Positions 38,968-48,110 of a stretch of 51,234 nt of DNA are shown piece by piece. The position numbers and the translations under genes are program-made. Positions within the stretch are counted from its first letter, which is position 1; each line of letters begins with the position of its first letter. The DNA comes from a virus: positions 1 to 51,234 of IMG/VR virus record IMGVR_UViG_3300049048_000105. One strand, 5' to 3'. The notes under the pieces were generated by a model. That model was not told the origin of the DNA and did no database searches. It was given only the letters and a program-made list of their open reading frames with translations.

Positions 38968-40050
38968 CTAGATACCCTTGAGGACAAATACAGCCTCGGG
39001 GTCCTGAATGACAACCATAGAGGTCTGCCAGGCCTCGCCCTCAATGCGGGGCGGCTTGTCGAACTTGGCCTCGGCGCGGATCACGCGGCCGGGATCGGAC
39101 TGGCCAGCCGCGCGGCCCATTGCGGTGTAGCCCAGGGCGTTGGGGATGACCGCGGGCACGTCGGCGTCGGGCAGGTCCAGGGTCACGTCGCGGCCGGTCT
39201 CGGCCACAAAGACCATGGAGCCGGCGCTCAGGAAGCGCTGGTCGCCGGTCTGGGTGCGGGTGCGCAGGTCGTAGCGCTCGATCGGCGGCAGGCCGTCCTC
39301 GGCCAGGACCGCGTTGATGGCCGCAATCGACGAGCGCGACGTGGACTGCAACGCCCCGCCCACGATGGTCACCTTGGCCGCGCGGTTGGACGCCTTGGCA
39401 TTGCGGGCCAGCTTGGTGGTGGCGGCCTGGCTGGTGATGATCCGGCTCACGGTGTAGCCCTTCGATTGCAGCAGGTCCACCCCAGCATAGATGTCGTCGA
39501 ACGGGTCGTAGGTGTCATCGGTCCAGTCGCCGGCGACGTTGACCCGGTGGCCGGCCGGGTTGGACAGCGGCACGTCTTCCTCGTAGCCGTTGTCGCCGCG
39601 CAGTTGCACCTCAGCGTTTTCCAACGCCTGCCAGCGCCACAGCTCATTGACCTCGGCCAGGGCCAGGTTGAGCACGACATCGGCCCAGTTGGTGACCTGA
39701 GCCACGGCCTGCATCTCGGCGTTCTGCCCCAGGATGCGGAGCAGGGCATCATAATCACGGCCGGTGAACTCGCGGGCGATGTCCGACTCGGCCAGCTTCA
39801 CATCGAACGAGCCGATGAGGTCGCCGCCTTTCTTCTGGGTCGGCGAGTAGCGGGTGCCGGCGTTGGCCAGGACGGTGCGGTAGCGGATCGATTCCTCGGT
39901 GAACTGGTTGTCCGGGACCGTCACCTCGGGGAGCAGCTCGGCGCCGATGTAGCGCCGGGCCGGCCGGCCGAACTGGGCCAGCGGATTGCGCGCCAGCCGC
40001 ATGAGCGTGCCGTCGCTCATCATGGTGGCGATGAGAGTCAAAATATCCAT
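38968..40050 (-). CDS. Major capsid protein
   Basis: 360 aa, AGGAGG upstream. Pattern of the gpE-type capsid family (HK97 fold): RRYIGAELLPEVTVPDNQFTEE, RGDNGYEEDVPL, a spine-helix region with DDIYAGVDLLQSKGYTVSRIITS, and QTSMVVIQDPEAVFVLKG at the end. Position after scaffold and decoration genes agrees. Confidence 0.88.
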   Translation of the reverse strand: MDILTLIATMMSDGTLMRLARNPLAQFGRPARRYIGAELLPEVTVPDNQFTEESIRYRTVLANAGTRYSPTQKKGGDLIGSFDVKLAESDIAREFTGRDYDALLRILGQNAEMQAVAQVTNWADVVLNLALAEVNELWRWQALENAEVQLRGDNGYEEDVPLSNPAGHRVNVAGDWTDDTYDPFDDIYAGVDLLQSKGYTVSRIITSQAATTKLARNAKASNRAAKVTIVGGALQSTSRSSIAAINAVLAEDGLPPIERYDLRTRTQTGDQRFLSAGSMVFVAETGRDVTLDLPDADVPAVIPNALGYTAMGRAAGQSDPGRVIRAEAKFDKPPRIEGEAWQTSMVVIQDPEAVFVLKGI

Positions 40051-40105
40051 CGAATGCGCCTCCTAACAGGCTTCAAAACGTCTTGATGGGTGTGGTCGGC
40101 GCGGC

Positions 40106-40729
40106 CTAGGCCTGGCCGATGGTGCACTGGTAGCGGGCGCGGATGGCGGTTTTGAGCGCCGTCAGCATGGTGCTCCAGCCGGGCAGGAAGTTCTCTTTGA
40201 CGATGGAGTTGTGGCGGTACAGCTCCACGTCGGCCTGCTTCGACGCGTCGGTCACATCGAACGCCACCAGGAAGATTTCATCGTCGGTCGAGACGGCCGG
40301 CCCGAAGGCCGCGCCACCATCGCGCTCGGCGTAGGTGCGGCCGATGGGTGTGCCGCTGGGCACGGTCTTCGGTTTGGTGCCGTCGCCGGCGTAGGTGGCC
40401 ACATCGGCGTTGGCCAGGGCGGTGGGCAGGGCTTCCACGGTGAGCGCCGTGGCGCCGGCGGCGGCCGCCACGGTGACCCGGGCGAACTTGCCCGCGCCGC
40501 CGAAGTACAGCAGCGTGCCGGCCGGGATGGCGTTGGCCAGCGCCGCCACGGCCAGGGCGACCGCGCCTTCTGCGGCGAGCGCCGTCAGGGTGACGGTGGC
40601 GCCATCGGTGGCCAGGAACTGGGTGGGGTCGAGCTTGGCCCCGCCCGGCATCAGGTGTTCGCGGTTGAGGAAGTCGCCGGCCCACGCGGGCGCCGACAAC
40701 TGATTGGCCTTGACGGTTACTTCAGCCAT
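40106..40729 (-). CDS. Head decoration / fibre-like protein
   Basis: 207 aa, AAGGA upstream. Rich in Ala/Thr/Val with repeated hydrophobic strands; ends with FDVTDASKQADVELYRHNSIVKENFLPGW, as in head-fibre or decoration proteins encoded before the capsid gene. Probable role: stabilising or ornamenting the capsid. Confidence 0.65.
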   Translation of the reverse strand: MAEVTVKANQLSAPAWAGDFLNREHLMPGGAKLDPTQFLATDGATVTLTALAAEGAVALAVAALANAIPAGTLLYFGGAGKFARVTVAAAAGATALTVEALPTALANADVATYAGDGTKPKTVPSGTPIGRTYAERDGGAAFGPAVSTDDEIFLVAFDVTDASKQADVELYRHNSIVKENFLPGWSTMLTALKTAIRARYQCTIGQA

Positions 40730-40732
40730 GAT

Positions 40733-41164
40733 TTAGTCCTTCCGTTGTCCAGGCAGCGCATAGCCAACGTTCTTGGAATGCGTTGCGATCGGGTCGGTGC
40801 TGGGAGCCTTGCCCCCAACGTGCTGCCGCACAAAGCCCGACCCTGTCGGACGCTGCGCGGGGTTCGTATCGGCGCTGAGCACGGGGAGGAACTCCTCCCA
40901 GACGCGCTCGGCATAGGTGGTCAGCAGCTCTTCGGTATCCCCGTCCTTGACGTAGGCCCGTTTCACCGGCTGGCCGTTCTCGGTTTCATCTTTGATGGTG
41001 AAGGTGAGCGTGGCCACCTTCGGCAACTGGCCCAGGACCTTGGCCTTGAAGCCCGCCGCCTCGGCCGCCTCGGCAATCGCCTTGTCGCGCCGGAGCGTGG
41101 TCAGCTCGCTGATAGCGGTCTGCACGTCGGTGGGCTGGCCCAGCGCCTGGTAGGCTTGCCAGCG
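40733..41164 (-). CDS. C-terminal part of the scaffold-like protein, after an in-frame TAG
   Basis: The frame continues directly after TAG 41165-41167: RWQAYQALGQPTDVQ, then TAISELTTLRRDKAIAEAAEAAG and LTFTIKDETENGQPVKRAYVKDGD. The part is helical first and beta-rich after. The first possible start (GTG 41125) has no ribosome site, so it is probably made only by readthrough or is a broken half. About 143 codons. Confidence 0.55.
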   Translation of the reverse strand, partial: RWQAYQALGQPTDVQTAISELTTLRRDKAIAEAAEAAGFKAKVLGQLPKVATLTFTIKDETENGQPVKRAYVKDGDTEELLTTYAERVWEEFLPVLSADTNPAQRPTGSGFVRQHVGGKAPSTDPIATHSKNVGYALPGQRKD

Positions 41165-41575
41165 CTAAGCATCCTCGCCGGCCAGCACGACCGCGCCGTC
41201 GGCGGGCACGCGGCCTTCCAGCTCGCGGATGCGCTCGCGGTAGCCATAGTTCTCGCTGAGCAGGGTGATGCCGACGGTATCCATCGACCCACCATTGCGG
41301 GCGAGCAGGCGCTCCAATACCTGGGCCAGGTCGGGCTGATTGCCGCCTTGATTGCCGCCGTTCTGGTTGCCCTGGTTGCCGCCCTGATTGGCTTGACCAC
41401 CCTGGGCGTTGCCACCAGCGTTCCCGTTCTGACCACCCTGGTTGCCCTGAGCGTTGCCACCCTGGCCACCGCCGGCGTTGGCGCCGCGGCTCTCCTCCGC
41501 GTCCTGGAAGTAGCGGAAGGTGAACGAGCGGGTCAGCATCGGGGAGACAGATACTGGAATAAATGATGTGCGCAT
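41165..41575 (-). CDS. N-terminal part of the scaffold-like protein
   Basis: 136 aa, AAGGAG upstream. A Gly/Asn/Gln low-complexity stretch (33-80) lies before a helix (LAQVLERLLARNG) and a coiled coil ending VVLAGEDA, then TAG. The following in-frame segment reads on as the normal continuation of such phage scaffold proteins. It would help assemble the capsid. Either a premature stop or an amber readthrough site. Confidence 0.68.
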   Translation of the reverse strand: MRTSFIPVSVSPMLTRSFTFRYFQDAEESRGANAGGGQGGNAQGNQGGQNGNAGGNAQGGQANQGGNQGNQNGGNQGGNQPDLAQVLERLLARNGGSMDTVGITLLSENYGYRERIRELEGRVPADGAVVLAGEDA

Positions 41576-41586
41576 AGAGAACTCCT

Positions 41587-42021
41587 TTATGCTTCAGCCG
41601 ATGGTTCGTCGGCCTGGTCAAGATGTGGCCGCAGCGCCCGCGTGAGGCGTTCGATCGTTTGCTCCTCAGCGTCGGTCCACCAGCGCTCGGCGCGGGGCCG
41701 CAGCTCCTCGGGCAGCAGTTCGACGGTGTACTCGTGGGCCTGGGCCAGGAACGCCAGCGCGACGTGCAGCATCTCGTGGAAGATGACCGCCTTCACCCGC
41801 TCGGGTCGAAGGCCGCGCAGGATGGTGATGGTGGCCCGCAGGTAGCGGGTGTTCAGCTCGCAGTAGCCAGCGGTGGCATCGTCACCGCCTGGGCTATCGT
41901 GCTCGCACAGCCAGATATCCCATTCTTGGAGGCCAAACGCCTGGCGACAGGCCTCGGCATAGGCCGCAGTGGCATCAGCGATCAGCGGCGGCGCTTCGGT
42001 TGGAATGTGCAGATCGCCCAT
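41587..42021 (-). CDS. Zinc metalloprotease-like protein (HEMLH)
   Basis: 144 aa. HEMLH at about residue 87 is an HExxH zinc site, preceded by RVKAVIF. This is the pattern of small phage zincins. No prohead-protease motif is seen elsewhere, so a part in head maturation is possible, but SprT-like or unrelated functions remain open. Confidence 0.7.
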   Translation of the reverse strand: MGDLHIPTEAPPLIADATAAYAEACRQAFGLQEWDIWLCEHDSPGGDDATAGYCELNTRYLRATITILRGLRPERVKAVIFHEMLHVALAFLAQAHEYTVELLPEELRPRAERWWTDAEEQTIERLTRALRPHLDQADEPSAEA

Positions 42022-42329
42022 CAGCGGCGTCCTTTTGGCTCTCGGAGCGGACGAAACTCCGCTATCATCTGCCTGAGCGACTCGGTGTTCACCGCCGGGT
42101 CGAAGCCTACATCGACAAGTTCACGTGCCCACACGGCATCCGCCCCCAGAGCAATAAAGCCAAGTACCCGCCGCTCGGTTTCCAGTGCTGCGTTGAGGTC
42201 CCGGCCAGCCTGGGCTAGCATCGGTGCAACGATAAGAAGAACCTCTCCAAGCTTGACGCACGCTAGCGCGAATTGCTGTTTGACATCCTCCATGGCTGCT
42301 TCAAGCTGACTGCGTTCCATCTCGTTCAT
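42021..42329 (-). CDS. Small late protein, unknown
   Basis: 102 aa, predicted helical (SQLEAAMEDVKQQFALACVKLGEVLLIV, LVDVGFDPAVNTESLRQMIAEF). It overlaps both neighbours by 1-4 bases, so it is certainly within the operon. No family recognised. Confidence 0.65.
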   Translation of the reverse strand: MNEMERSQLEAAMEDVKQQFALACVKLGEVLLIVAPMLAQAGRDLNAALETERRVLGFIALGADAVWARELVDVGFDPAVNTESLRQMIAEFRPLREPKGRR

Positions 42330-42544
42330 CGTCGTTCCTTCTTCTGATACAGCACCGTAATGATGAATGCGTGCCGCTCGGGCATGTATGAGTCCGGATC
42401 GTGAGGCATACAGTAGTGGTTAGTGCTGAGCGCAACAGCCTCACTGCTTGGTAACGACTTCAACGCCTCATTGGCCTGCTGTTCGGCCTCAGTGGCCGCC
42501 GTCTCCAGCGTTGGTCCGCTCCCGGCAAATACCCGACAGATCAT
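42326..42544 (-). CDS. Small late protein, unknown
   Basis: 72 aa from ATG 42544 (GAGGAG upstream, and ATGA overlap with the MuF gene). Contains TEAEQQANEALKSLPS and a beta hairpin (HAFIITVLYQKKE). The single-domain alpha/beta look is like a dodecin/ferredoxin-like fold. Function unknown. Confidence 0.65.
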   Translation of the reverse strand: MICRVFAGSGPTLETAATEAEQQANEALKSLPSSEAVALSTNHYCMPHDPDSYMPERHAFIITVLYQKKERR

Positions 42545-43539
42545 CGTGCGCTCCTCTGCTGCAATGCCGTCAGGGTGGTGACCTGGGCCGACCGGCCCCA
42601 CACGCCGGCGTCGCTGATGGTGGCCAGGTCCTGGAACTGGAACGCGCCGCGCTCCCACAGGTCGTAGCGGCCAGGGCCGAGCATCGTGGCCTGCACGTCG
42701 GCCGGCTGCTGGCGGAACCACGCCTCGCCGCTCTGTGTTGCCGGCACAGGCCGGTTCGCCAGTTCAGGGGTCATAGCGCAACGATCTTGTGGATGCAGCG
42801 GCATCATCACGTTCGTCGGATAAACCATGCCATCCAGCGCAAGACAGGCCAAACAGCTTCTTTGATTCTTCGCCGCCAAACGGCGATATCCTCGTACAAT
42901 TCCGCTGGCCTGGTACTGCTGCAAGCTGGCGGTGCGCCAGGCCCGGAGCGACTGATCCCGGTTAACCAGCAGCATGTGCTGCAAGCCATCGGTCAGGCCC
43001 TCCTGCATCATCCTCCGGGTGATCTCCCGTGGGTTGCGGCCCAGGGCGATCCCCTGAAGCAGCTGCGTGGTCATCCCCTGGGCGGCCAGCGGGTAGGCTG
43101 CTTCAAGCAGCGCCGCCAGCGGCTGGCCAGCCCGGGCTAAAGCCACCACGTTCTCGAACGCCCCGGTGCCGAGAGCGGTGAAGGTTCCGCGCACCGCGCC
43201 GGCCGCTTCCATCAAGGCGGTGGCGTTCTCTACGCCCAGACCGGCGAACTCCAGTTGCTGCGCGTTGATGGCGCCGGCGGCATACCGCTCGAAGCGCGTC
43301 AACTCCACCTCTAGGCTGGCCAGCAGCTGCTGGTAGCGGTCGAGCTGGTAGAGCTGCGACTCGCTGATCGGGGTGCCATTCAGCCGGGCGTTCTCAATCT
43401 CCAGGACCAGCGCATCGATCTGAGCCTCGAGCGCCTGCTCCACCGATGCCCAGCGCGCGGCCATCTCGTCGGCCAGGGCCTCGTCAGCAGCCGTCAGGTC
43501 GCGCCGGAACTGGGTGGCGATGTCGACCACGGTGCTCAT
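42541..43539 (-). CDS. MuF-like minor head protein
   Basis: 332 aa. The C terminus shows the Mu F pattern: SGIVRGYRRLAAKNQRSCLACLALDGMVYP, MPLHPQDRCAMTPEL (Cys pair and HPxxRC). The N-terminal half is helical. MuF proteins sit with the portal and may enter the host. Position next to the portal agrees. Confidence 0.83.
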   Translation of the reverse strand: MSTVVDIATQFRRDLTAADEALADEMAARWASVEQALEAQIDALVLEIENARLNGTPISESQLYQLDRYQQLLASLEVELTRFERYAAGAINAQQLEFAGLGVENATALMEAAGAVRGTFTALGTGAFENVVALARAGQPLAALLEAAYPLAAQGMTTQLLQGIALGRNPREITRRMMQEGLTDGLQHMLLVNRDQSLRAWRTASLQQYQASGIVRGYRRLAAKNQRSCLACLALDGMVYPTNVMMPLHPQDRCAMTPELANRPVPATQSGEAWFRQQPADVQATMLGPGRYDLWERGAFQFQDLATISDAGVWGRSAQVTTLTALQQRSAR

Positions 43540-44261
43540 CGGGGCTGCCAGCCTTCGCCGCCATAGCGCTCCCGCCGCGCTTCAATCCACTGCTTCGCCT
43601 TGAACAGCGCCTCGGGAACGGACGCCGCCACCGTGGACGAACTGAAAACCGCATCGTCGCCGCAGTCCCAGCCGTTCTCGCCCTTGCCTGGAATGGGGAC
43701 CGGGCGACTCTCCGGGAACACGACCTCGGCGCGCTGGACGGGCTTGCGCCGGGGCAGCCGCGGCCGCACCCAGACCGACTCGGACAGCGTGACGGTGCAG
43801 GGATACTCGCCCTCTGGCATCACCATGACTGCATCCACAGGCACTGACTCAGCCTTGATATAGCGCTGCTTGCCGAACAGGACCGTCAGCAGCTGCTCGC
43901 GCCAGTTCCAGTGGTTATGCCGCCAGTCCTTGGGGTTCCACTCGTGGTCGTTCCGCCACAGCAGCCACCAGATCGTGCCATCGAACGCGCGGAGGCTCAG
44001 CTCACGTTCCTCCTCTTGGTGGGAGTGGTTCTTCGGCGGCGTGTAGAACCCGCCAAAGGTCAGCCACAGGCTCACGAAGATGAACCGCAGACCAAATGTC
44101 CACTCGCTCTCGCCGTGGTAGCGCCGCACCGACAGCATCGGGGATGTCCAGCGAAACGACCATTCCAGCGCGATGCTGCGGTTGTGCCGGCTTTCCTGGG
44201 TGTCCAGATGCCACCAGCAGCGGCCGCTTCGTTTCCCATCTTTCGTGCTATGAAACCTCAC
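43536..44261 (-). CDS. Conserved phage protein between portal and MuF genes
   Basis: 241 aa, with an unusual number of Trp and Arg (IALEWSFRWTSPMLS, LRFIFVSLWLTFGGFY, FDGTIWWLLWRNDHEWNPKDWR). A phage-encoded family with this composition is common but uncharacterised. It overlaps both neighbours by 4 bases. Confidence 0.65.
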   Translation of the reverse strand: MRFHSTKDGKRSGRCWWHLDTQESRHNRSIALEWSFRWTSPMLSVRRYHGESEWTFGLRFIFVSLWLTFGGFYTPPKNHSHQEEERELSLRAFDGTIWWLLWRNDHEWNPKDWRHNHWNWREQLLTVLFGKQRYIKAESVPVDAVMVMPEGEYPCTVTLSESVWVRPRLPRRKPVQRAEVVFPESRPVPIPGKGENGWDCGDDAVFSSSTVAASVPEALFKAKQWIEARRERYGGEGWQPR

Positions 44262-45835
44262 TGGGTCTGCTCCAATCCGGTGCTTGCTGCACCGCTTGCC
44301 ATCCGCGCCCGGTTTGCCACGAGGGCCGCTGCCAGGGTCTGGGTCTGGCGCTGCTGCGCGGCCTCCTCATCAGCGTTCAGCAGCGCCAGCTCGGCGTCCA
44401 CGTCCTCCACTTCGAGCAGGCTCATCGCCGTCGGGCGGCTGATCAGCTTCTTCTCGTACATCTTGAGGATCGCCTCACGGTCTTCAGCGCTCAGCGGCCC
44501 GATGTAGAGCCGGGCCTGCACCACGCTGCGCAGGCCGTCGAATGCGCCCGCCCGGCCATTCAGGTAGCTGGCGAAGGCCAGGACCGTCTCCAGCAGCCAG
44601 CGGGTCAGGGCGTTGACGGCGCTGGCCGTGGTGGTCAGGCTGGACACGAAGTCCGTAATCGCCTGTTTTCGGCTCTCGCCACTCGCCGCAGCGTCGCCGC
44701 TGATCAGCGCGTGGAGCTGCTTCACCTCCTTGAGCATGCGCCGATAGATGGCGTCGTCCGTTTCCACAAACGTGGTCACGTCCACGGGCTGGCGCCACTG
44801 GATGCTCGGGTTGGCGTAGCCGGTGATCTGCTTGTCCTCGTTGCGGATGGCCCGACCGTTCAGGATGGTAGTCTTGCCCATGCCCACCTGGATTGGTCGG
44901 AAGACCTTCTTTTTCTGCCCAGGCCGGGCCGGGTCATCAATCTCATCGACCGGCATCTCCGCGTTGCTGATCACCCGCTCCACAAACCCGGCCAGCATCA
45001 CGTTGTGGATCATCATCGTGAGGGCCATATTGAGCGCCTGTTGGAGCTGGCGCAGCTGGTCGGTGACCAGGGCGTTGAGCCGTATCTCAAACGAGATCAG
45101 GCGGCCGCCCAGCGGCATGCGGATCTCTTCGATGATGCGGGCCTCCCCCTCCCCCTCGCCGATGATCTGCACCACCGTATCCTCGCCGTCCACAAAGGTC
45201 AGCTCAGCGCGCTCTTGCTCGTCCTCCTCGTAGGCGTACAGGCCCACCCGCTGCATCGACTTCTTATCGCGATCGTGCACCGCCTGGTTGGGCGCTGGCA
45301 CATCCAGCCAGAGGCGGTCAAGGGCATCGGTCAGGCTATCGACCTGCTGCACCACGCCGTTCTCATCGACATAGGCCGGCGGCAGATAGATGCGCAGCAC
45401 ACACCGGCCCGTCTGAAGGGCCTGGGCAATCACATCCTGGATGGTGGCGTGGATGCCGCGCTCGTCCCACCAGGTGGTCAGGGCGGCTTCGGCCTCATCG
45501 ATCTGCGCCTGCTCGGCAGTGGTGGGCTGCTCGTCCTCGCGGAGCGGCCGCGCGACCGTGTAACTCCAGCTGGGTTCACGGCTCACCACGCCGTCGCGGT
45601 GGCGGTTGACCACCTCGCGGATGACGTTGGAGCTGACGAACTGCCGGGCAATCTCGGCCAGGACCTCGGTGGCGCCGGGATCGTTACTCTTCGGCCGCGG
45701 CCCCACCCAGGCGTTGCCGCCCTGCCAGTGGTCGCCGGCGTAGAATGCGGCGTTGACCGCGATCGTGTCCGGGGTCGCCGCTTTCAGCAGCTCCTTCACA
45801 CGCTCCAGGACCAGAGTGTCGAATGGTGTTGGCAT
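44258..45835 (-). CDS. Portal protein
   Basis: 525 aa. N terminus (AFYAGDHWQGG, FVSSNVIREVVNRHRDGVVSREPSWSY) and helical C terminus (KLISRPTAMSLLEVEDVDAELALLNADEEAAQQRQ) are typical of siphovirus portals, with EVEDVD near the wing end. Next to the large terminase, overlapping it by one base. Confidence 0.85.
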   Translation of the reverse strand: MPTPFDTLVLERVKELLKAATPDTIAVNAAFYAGDHWQGGNAWVGPRPKSNDPGATEVLAEIARQFVSSNVIREVVNRHRDGVVSREPSWSYTVARPLREDEQPTTAEQAQIDEAEAALTTWWDERGIHATIQDVIAQALQTGRCVLRIYLPPAYVDENGVVQQVDSLTDALDRLWLDVPAPNQAVHDRDKKSMQRVGLYAYEEDEQERAELTFVDGEDTVVQIIGEGEGEARIIEEIRMPLGGRLISFEIRLNALVTDQLRQLQQALNMALTMMIHNVMLAGFVERVISNAEMPVDEIDDPARPGQKKKVFRPIQVGMGKTTILNGRAIRNEDKQITGYANPSIQWRQPVDVTTFVETDDAIYRRMLKEVKQLHALISGDAAASGESRKQAITDFVSSLTTTASAVNALTRWLLETVLAFASYLNGRAGAFDGLRSVVQARLYIGPLSAEDREAILKMYEKKLISRPTAMSLLEVEDVDAELALLNADEEAAQQRQTQTLAAALVANRARMASGAASTGLEQTQ

Positions 45836-47544
45836 CAGAGGTAGGTGCTCCAGCTATCCGACGGCATCGGCTCATCATCCTCCGGCAGGGCGAACAGGTA
45901 ATCCGGGGCGGTGGCCAGCACAGCGCCATCACCATCATCGGGCGATCGGCGCAGCCGCTTCTTGAACGCTTTCTTTTCCTCCAAGATTTTCACCTCACGG
46001 CCGCTCACGTTCTTCCAGTCGTAGGTGCGCTCGCAGAGGTCGGCCTCAAGGGCCGCCGGCGGATCGATCAGCGCGATGCCTTTGAGCGTTTCGGCCGCCT
46101 CGGCGTACAGCTCGGTGACACAGTTGGCATAGGCATCCTGGTCGTGGGCTGGCACGCCGAAGTGCACCTCGATCACGCGGAAGTCCGCGAAGGCCCGTTG
46201 CAGCTCCAGGTCCTGGGTGAGCCGGTCGGCCACGCCACCGCCGAAACCGCCGCCGCCATCAATGCGGATGTGCAGGCTGGTCACCCCGTCCTTGGCCAAC
46301 GCCAGCGCCTGGGTCTTGATCTCGCGCGCATAGGCGTTGGTGTCGAGCTGGGCGAACTGGGCGGCCCGCCACAGGAGGTAGCCGCGCCGGATGTAGAGCG
46401 TGCCCAGGTCCTTTCCGAAGCGAGACACGTCAACGCCCATCCGGGCGCTGGTGGCCCGGTCGGCGACCGCGTGCTTGCCACGCTCCACGGCTGCCTCATA
46501 GCGGCCGGCCGGGATCAGCGTGTTGTCGGCCATGTTCTTGGGCGCAATGCCGAGCACGCGGAATAGGAACTCGGCATTGGGCCGATAGATGACGCCCGGC
46601 CGCCAGGGAACCTCGAACGTGTGATGATCCGGGTCGTGACCGCCGACCAGCTCGGCGTGCTTCTCCAGCATCGTCTCCACGTAGTCGCGCCGCACCGCGC
46701 CGGGGATGATCTCCCGGCCGGCCAGGACGTTGGGATGGTGGATGCAGGAGATGCGGAACGATTGCACGTTGCTGTCGCCCTTGATCTTGTGGAAGCGGCT
46801 GGTCCTGGTGCGCGGGTTGGCCAGCAGCAGGACGATCACGATGCCGCCGCTGGCCATCGAGTCGATGGCGTTGTAGACGTACTCGGCGATACCTTCGGCC
46901 TCGTCCAGGACAAACATCAGGAACTCGCCGTGCTGGCCCTGCGCCCGCTCGGTGCCCTTGCCGCCGGCGTCGCTGGTCGCGCGGCCCTTGGCGAAGTGGT
47001 TGTCACCTCGGTCGAGCGCCAGGTCCAGGATGCGGCCGGGCAGGCCCTTGCCCCGGCGGTCGGTCTTGATCTCCTTCCAGAGCAGGTCGTGGATCTGCTC
47101 CCAGGTCGGCGCAAAGGTGTAGATGATGGACGGGATAAAGCAGTCGAAAAAGTGGTTGACCAGGCCATCAGCGAGCTTGGTCTTGCCCACCGTGTGGCCG
47201 GCCTCCACCCGAATGTACTTCTGAATAACCTGATCGGGCTGCCAGATCTCGGCATCGTAGGGCTCGCCGGCCTCAAACTTCCGGCGCTCGAACTGCTGGC
47301 GCAGCGCCAGATTGTAGGCTTCGATCACCTCACGCTGGCCGGGTTGCTCCCCTGACCCTGCCCAGGGCGACCAGCCCAGTTTCTCCGTGATGTAGCGCTC
47401 AGCATCGAACTGGTACTCGGCAAACGGCGACCCGCCCAGGCCAGCCGCTTCCAGCTTCATCTTGGCCTTCGCCTGAAGCTGGATACGGAGCGGGGTGCGG
47501 ACCCGCAGGTGGTTATGGGTTGAGAAGGACTGTGATGATGTCAT
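45835..47544 (-). CDS. terL: Terminase large subunit
   Basis: 569 aa. Walker A-like EAGHTVGKTK, Walker B MFVLDEAEG, then an RNase H-like nuclease with MGVDVSRFGKD as first acidic motif and a region DGGGGFGGGVADRL. It packages DNA into proheads. It overlaps the small subunit by 32 bases. Confidence 0.9.
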   Translation of the reverse strand: MTSSQSFSTHNHLRVRTPLRIQLQAKAKMKLEAAGLGGSPFAEYQFDAERYITEKLGWSPWAGSGEQPGQREVIEAYNLALRQQFERRKFEAGEPYDAEIWQPDQVIQKYIRVEAGHTVGKTKLADGLVNHFFDCFIPSIIYTFAPTWEQIHDLLWKEIKTDRRGKGLPGRILDLALDRGDNHFAKGRATSDAGGKGTERAQGQHGEFLMFVLDEAEGIAEYVYNAIDSMASGGIVIVLLLANPRTRTSRFHKIKGDSNVQSFRISCIHHPNVLAGREIIPGAVRRDYVETMLEKHAELVGGHDPDHHTFEVPWRPGVIYRPNAEFLFRVLGIAPKNMADNTLIPAGRYEAAVERGKHAVADRATSARMGVDVSRFGKDLGTLYIRRGYLLWRAAQFAQLDTNAYAREIKTQALALAKDGVTSLHIRIDGGGGFGGGVADRLTQDLELQRAFADFRVIEVHFGVPAHDQDAYANCVTELYAEAAETLKGIALIDPPAALEADLCERTYDWKNVSGREVKILEEKKAFKKRLRRSPDDGDGAVLATAPDYLFALPEDDEPMPSDSWSTYL

Positions 47545-48040
47545 CGCCGTTGGCCAATCCTTGCAATTGATTCAGGGTCAGCTTGTCCAGGTCCAGGTTC
47601 TTCAGCAGGGCGTCCTTCAGCTCGCCCAGCGCACCGTTGTTTTTGCCGAGCAGCTCCAGCGCCTTGAGCTTGTCGTAGAGTTCAACCTCCTCGCCAAATT
47701 TCTCGGAGCTGCTATAGCGGCGCACCAGGTGTAGCTTGCCGTTCTCTCGTGCCTTGACCATGCTGATGTTGCCGTGCTCGTCCAGGCAATCATCCAGCGA
47801 GCCGCGGGCGATATCGGCGATCCGCAGCAGGACCTCGTCGGCGCCCATTGCTCGCTCGGCTACCCCTTCCTTGATCGCGCGAGAAATTTCAAGTTTTTTC
47901 AACAATTGCCCACCAATTGAGCCTGCGGTCTTGGCACTGTACCCTGCGCGAATGGCGGCCTGCGTGGCGTTAAAGTCCTTGAGATACTCCTCAACGAACG
48001 CCTGTTGCTTCATATTCAGTTTTGGCGTGTCGTCGCTCAT
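47513..48040 (-). CDS. terS: Terminase small subunit
   Basis: 175 aa. The N terminus (LNMKQQAFVEEYLKDFNATQAAIRAGYSAKTAGSIGGQLLKK) is the helix-turn-helix of Terminase_2 type. It recognises the packaging start. The gap upstream has a GGAT tract and a palindrome. Confidence 0.92.
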   Translation of the reverse strand: MSDDTPKLNMKQQAFVEEYLKDFNATQAAIRAGYSAKTAGSIGGQLLKKLEISRAIKEGVAERAMGADEVLLRIADIARGSLDDCLDEHGNISMVKARENGKLHLVRRYSSSEKFGEEVELYDKLKALELLGKNNGALGELKDALLKNLDLDKLTLNQLQGLANGDDIITVLLNP

Positions 48041-48092
48041 CGTGGTTACCTGGCCTTACGCCGCTGTCGCGGCGGGATGGATGGATGGGATA

Positions 48093-48110
48093 TTCCGAAC
48101 CCGTTCGGAA
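48093..48110. promoter_or_regulatory. Palindrome TTCCGAACCCGTTCGGAA, copy 5
   Basis: 18 bases, 52 bases upstream of the small terminase start and just after the 70-aa gene's end. Preceded by (GGAT)3 at 48075-48086. Position suits control of the packaging and structural genes. Confidence 0.65.

Noticed and set aside
35696-41167. Use of TAG as a sense codon throughout the element
   Set aside because: TAG ends several well-defined genes (chaperone G, the tail gene at 26954, the gene at 25960), so the scaffold TAG is a local event.
40986-41621. Long alternative frame overlapping the scaffold gene
   Set aside because: It is an Arg/Gly/Trp-rich shadow of the repetitive Gly-Asn-Gln coding stretch, with no ribosome site.
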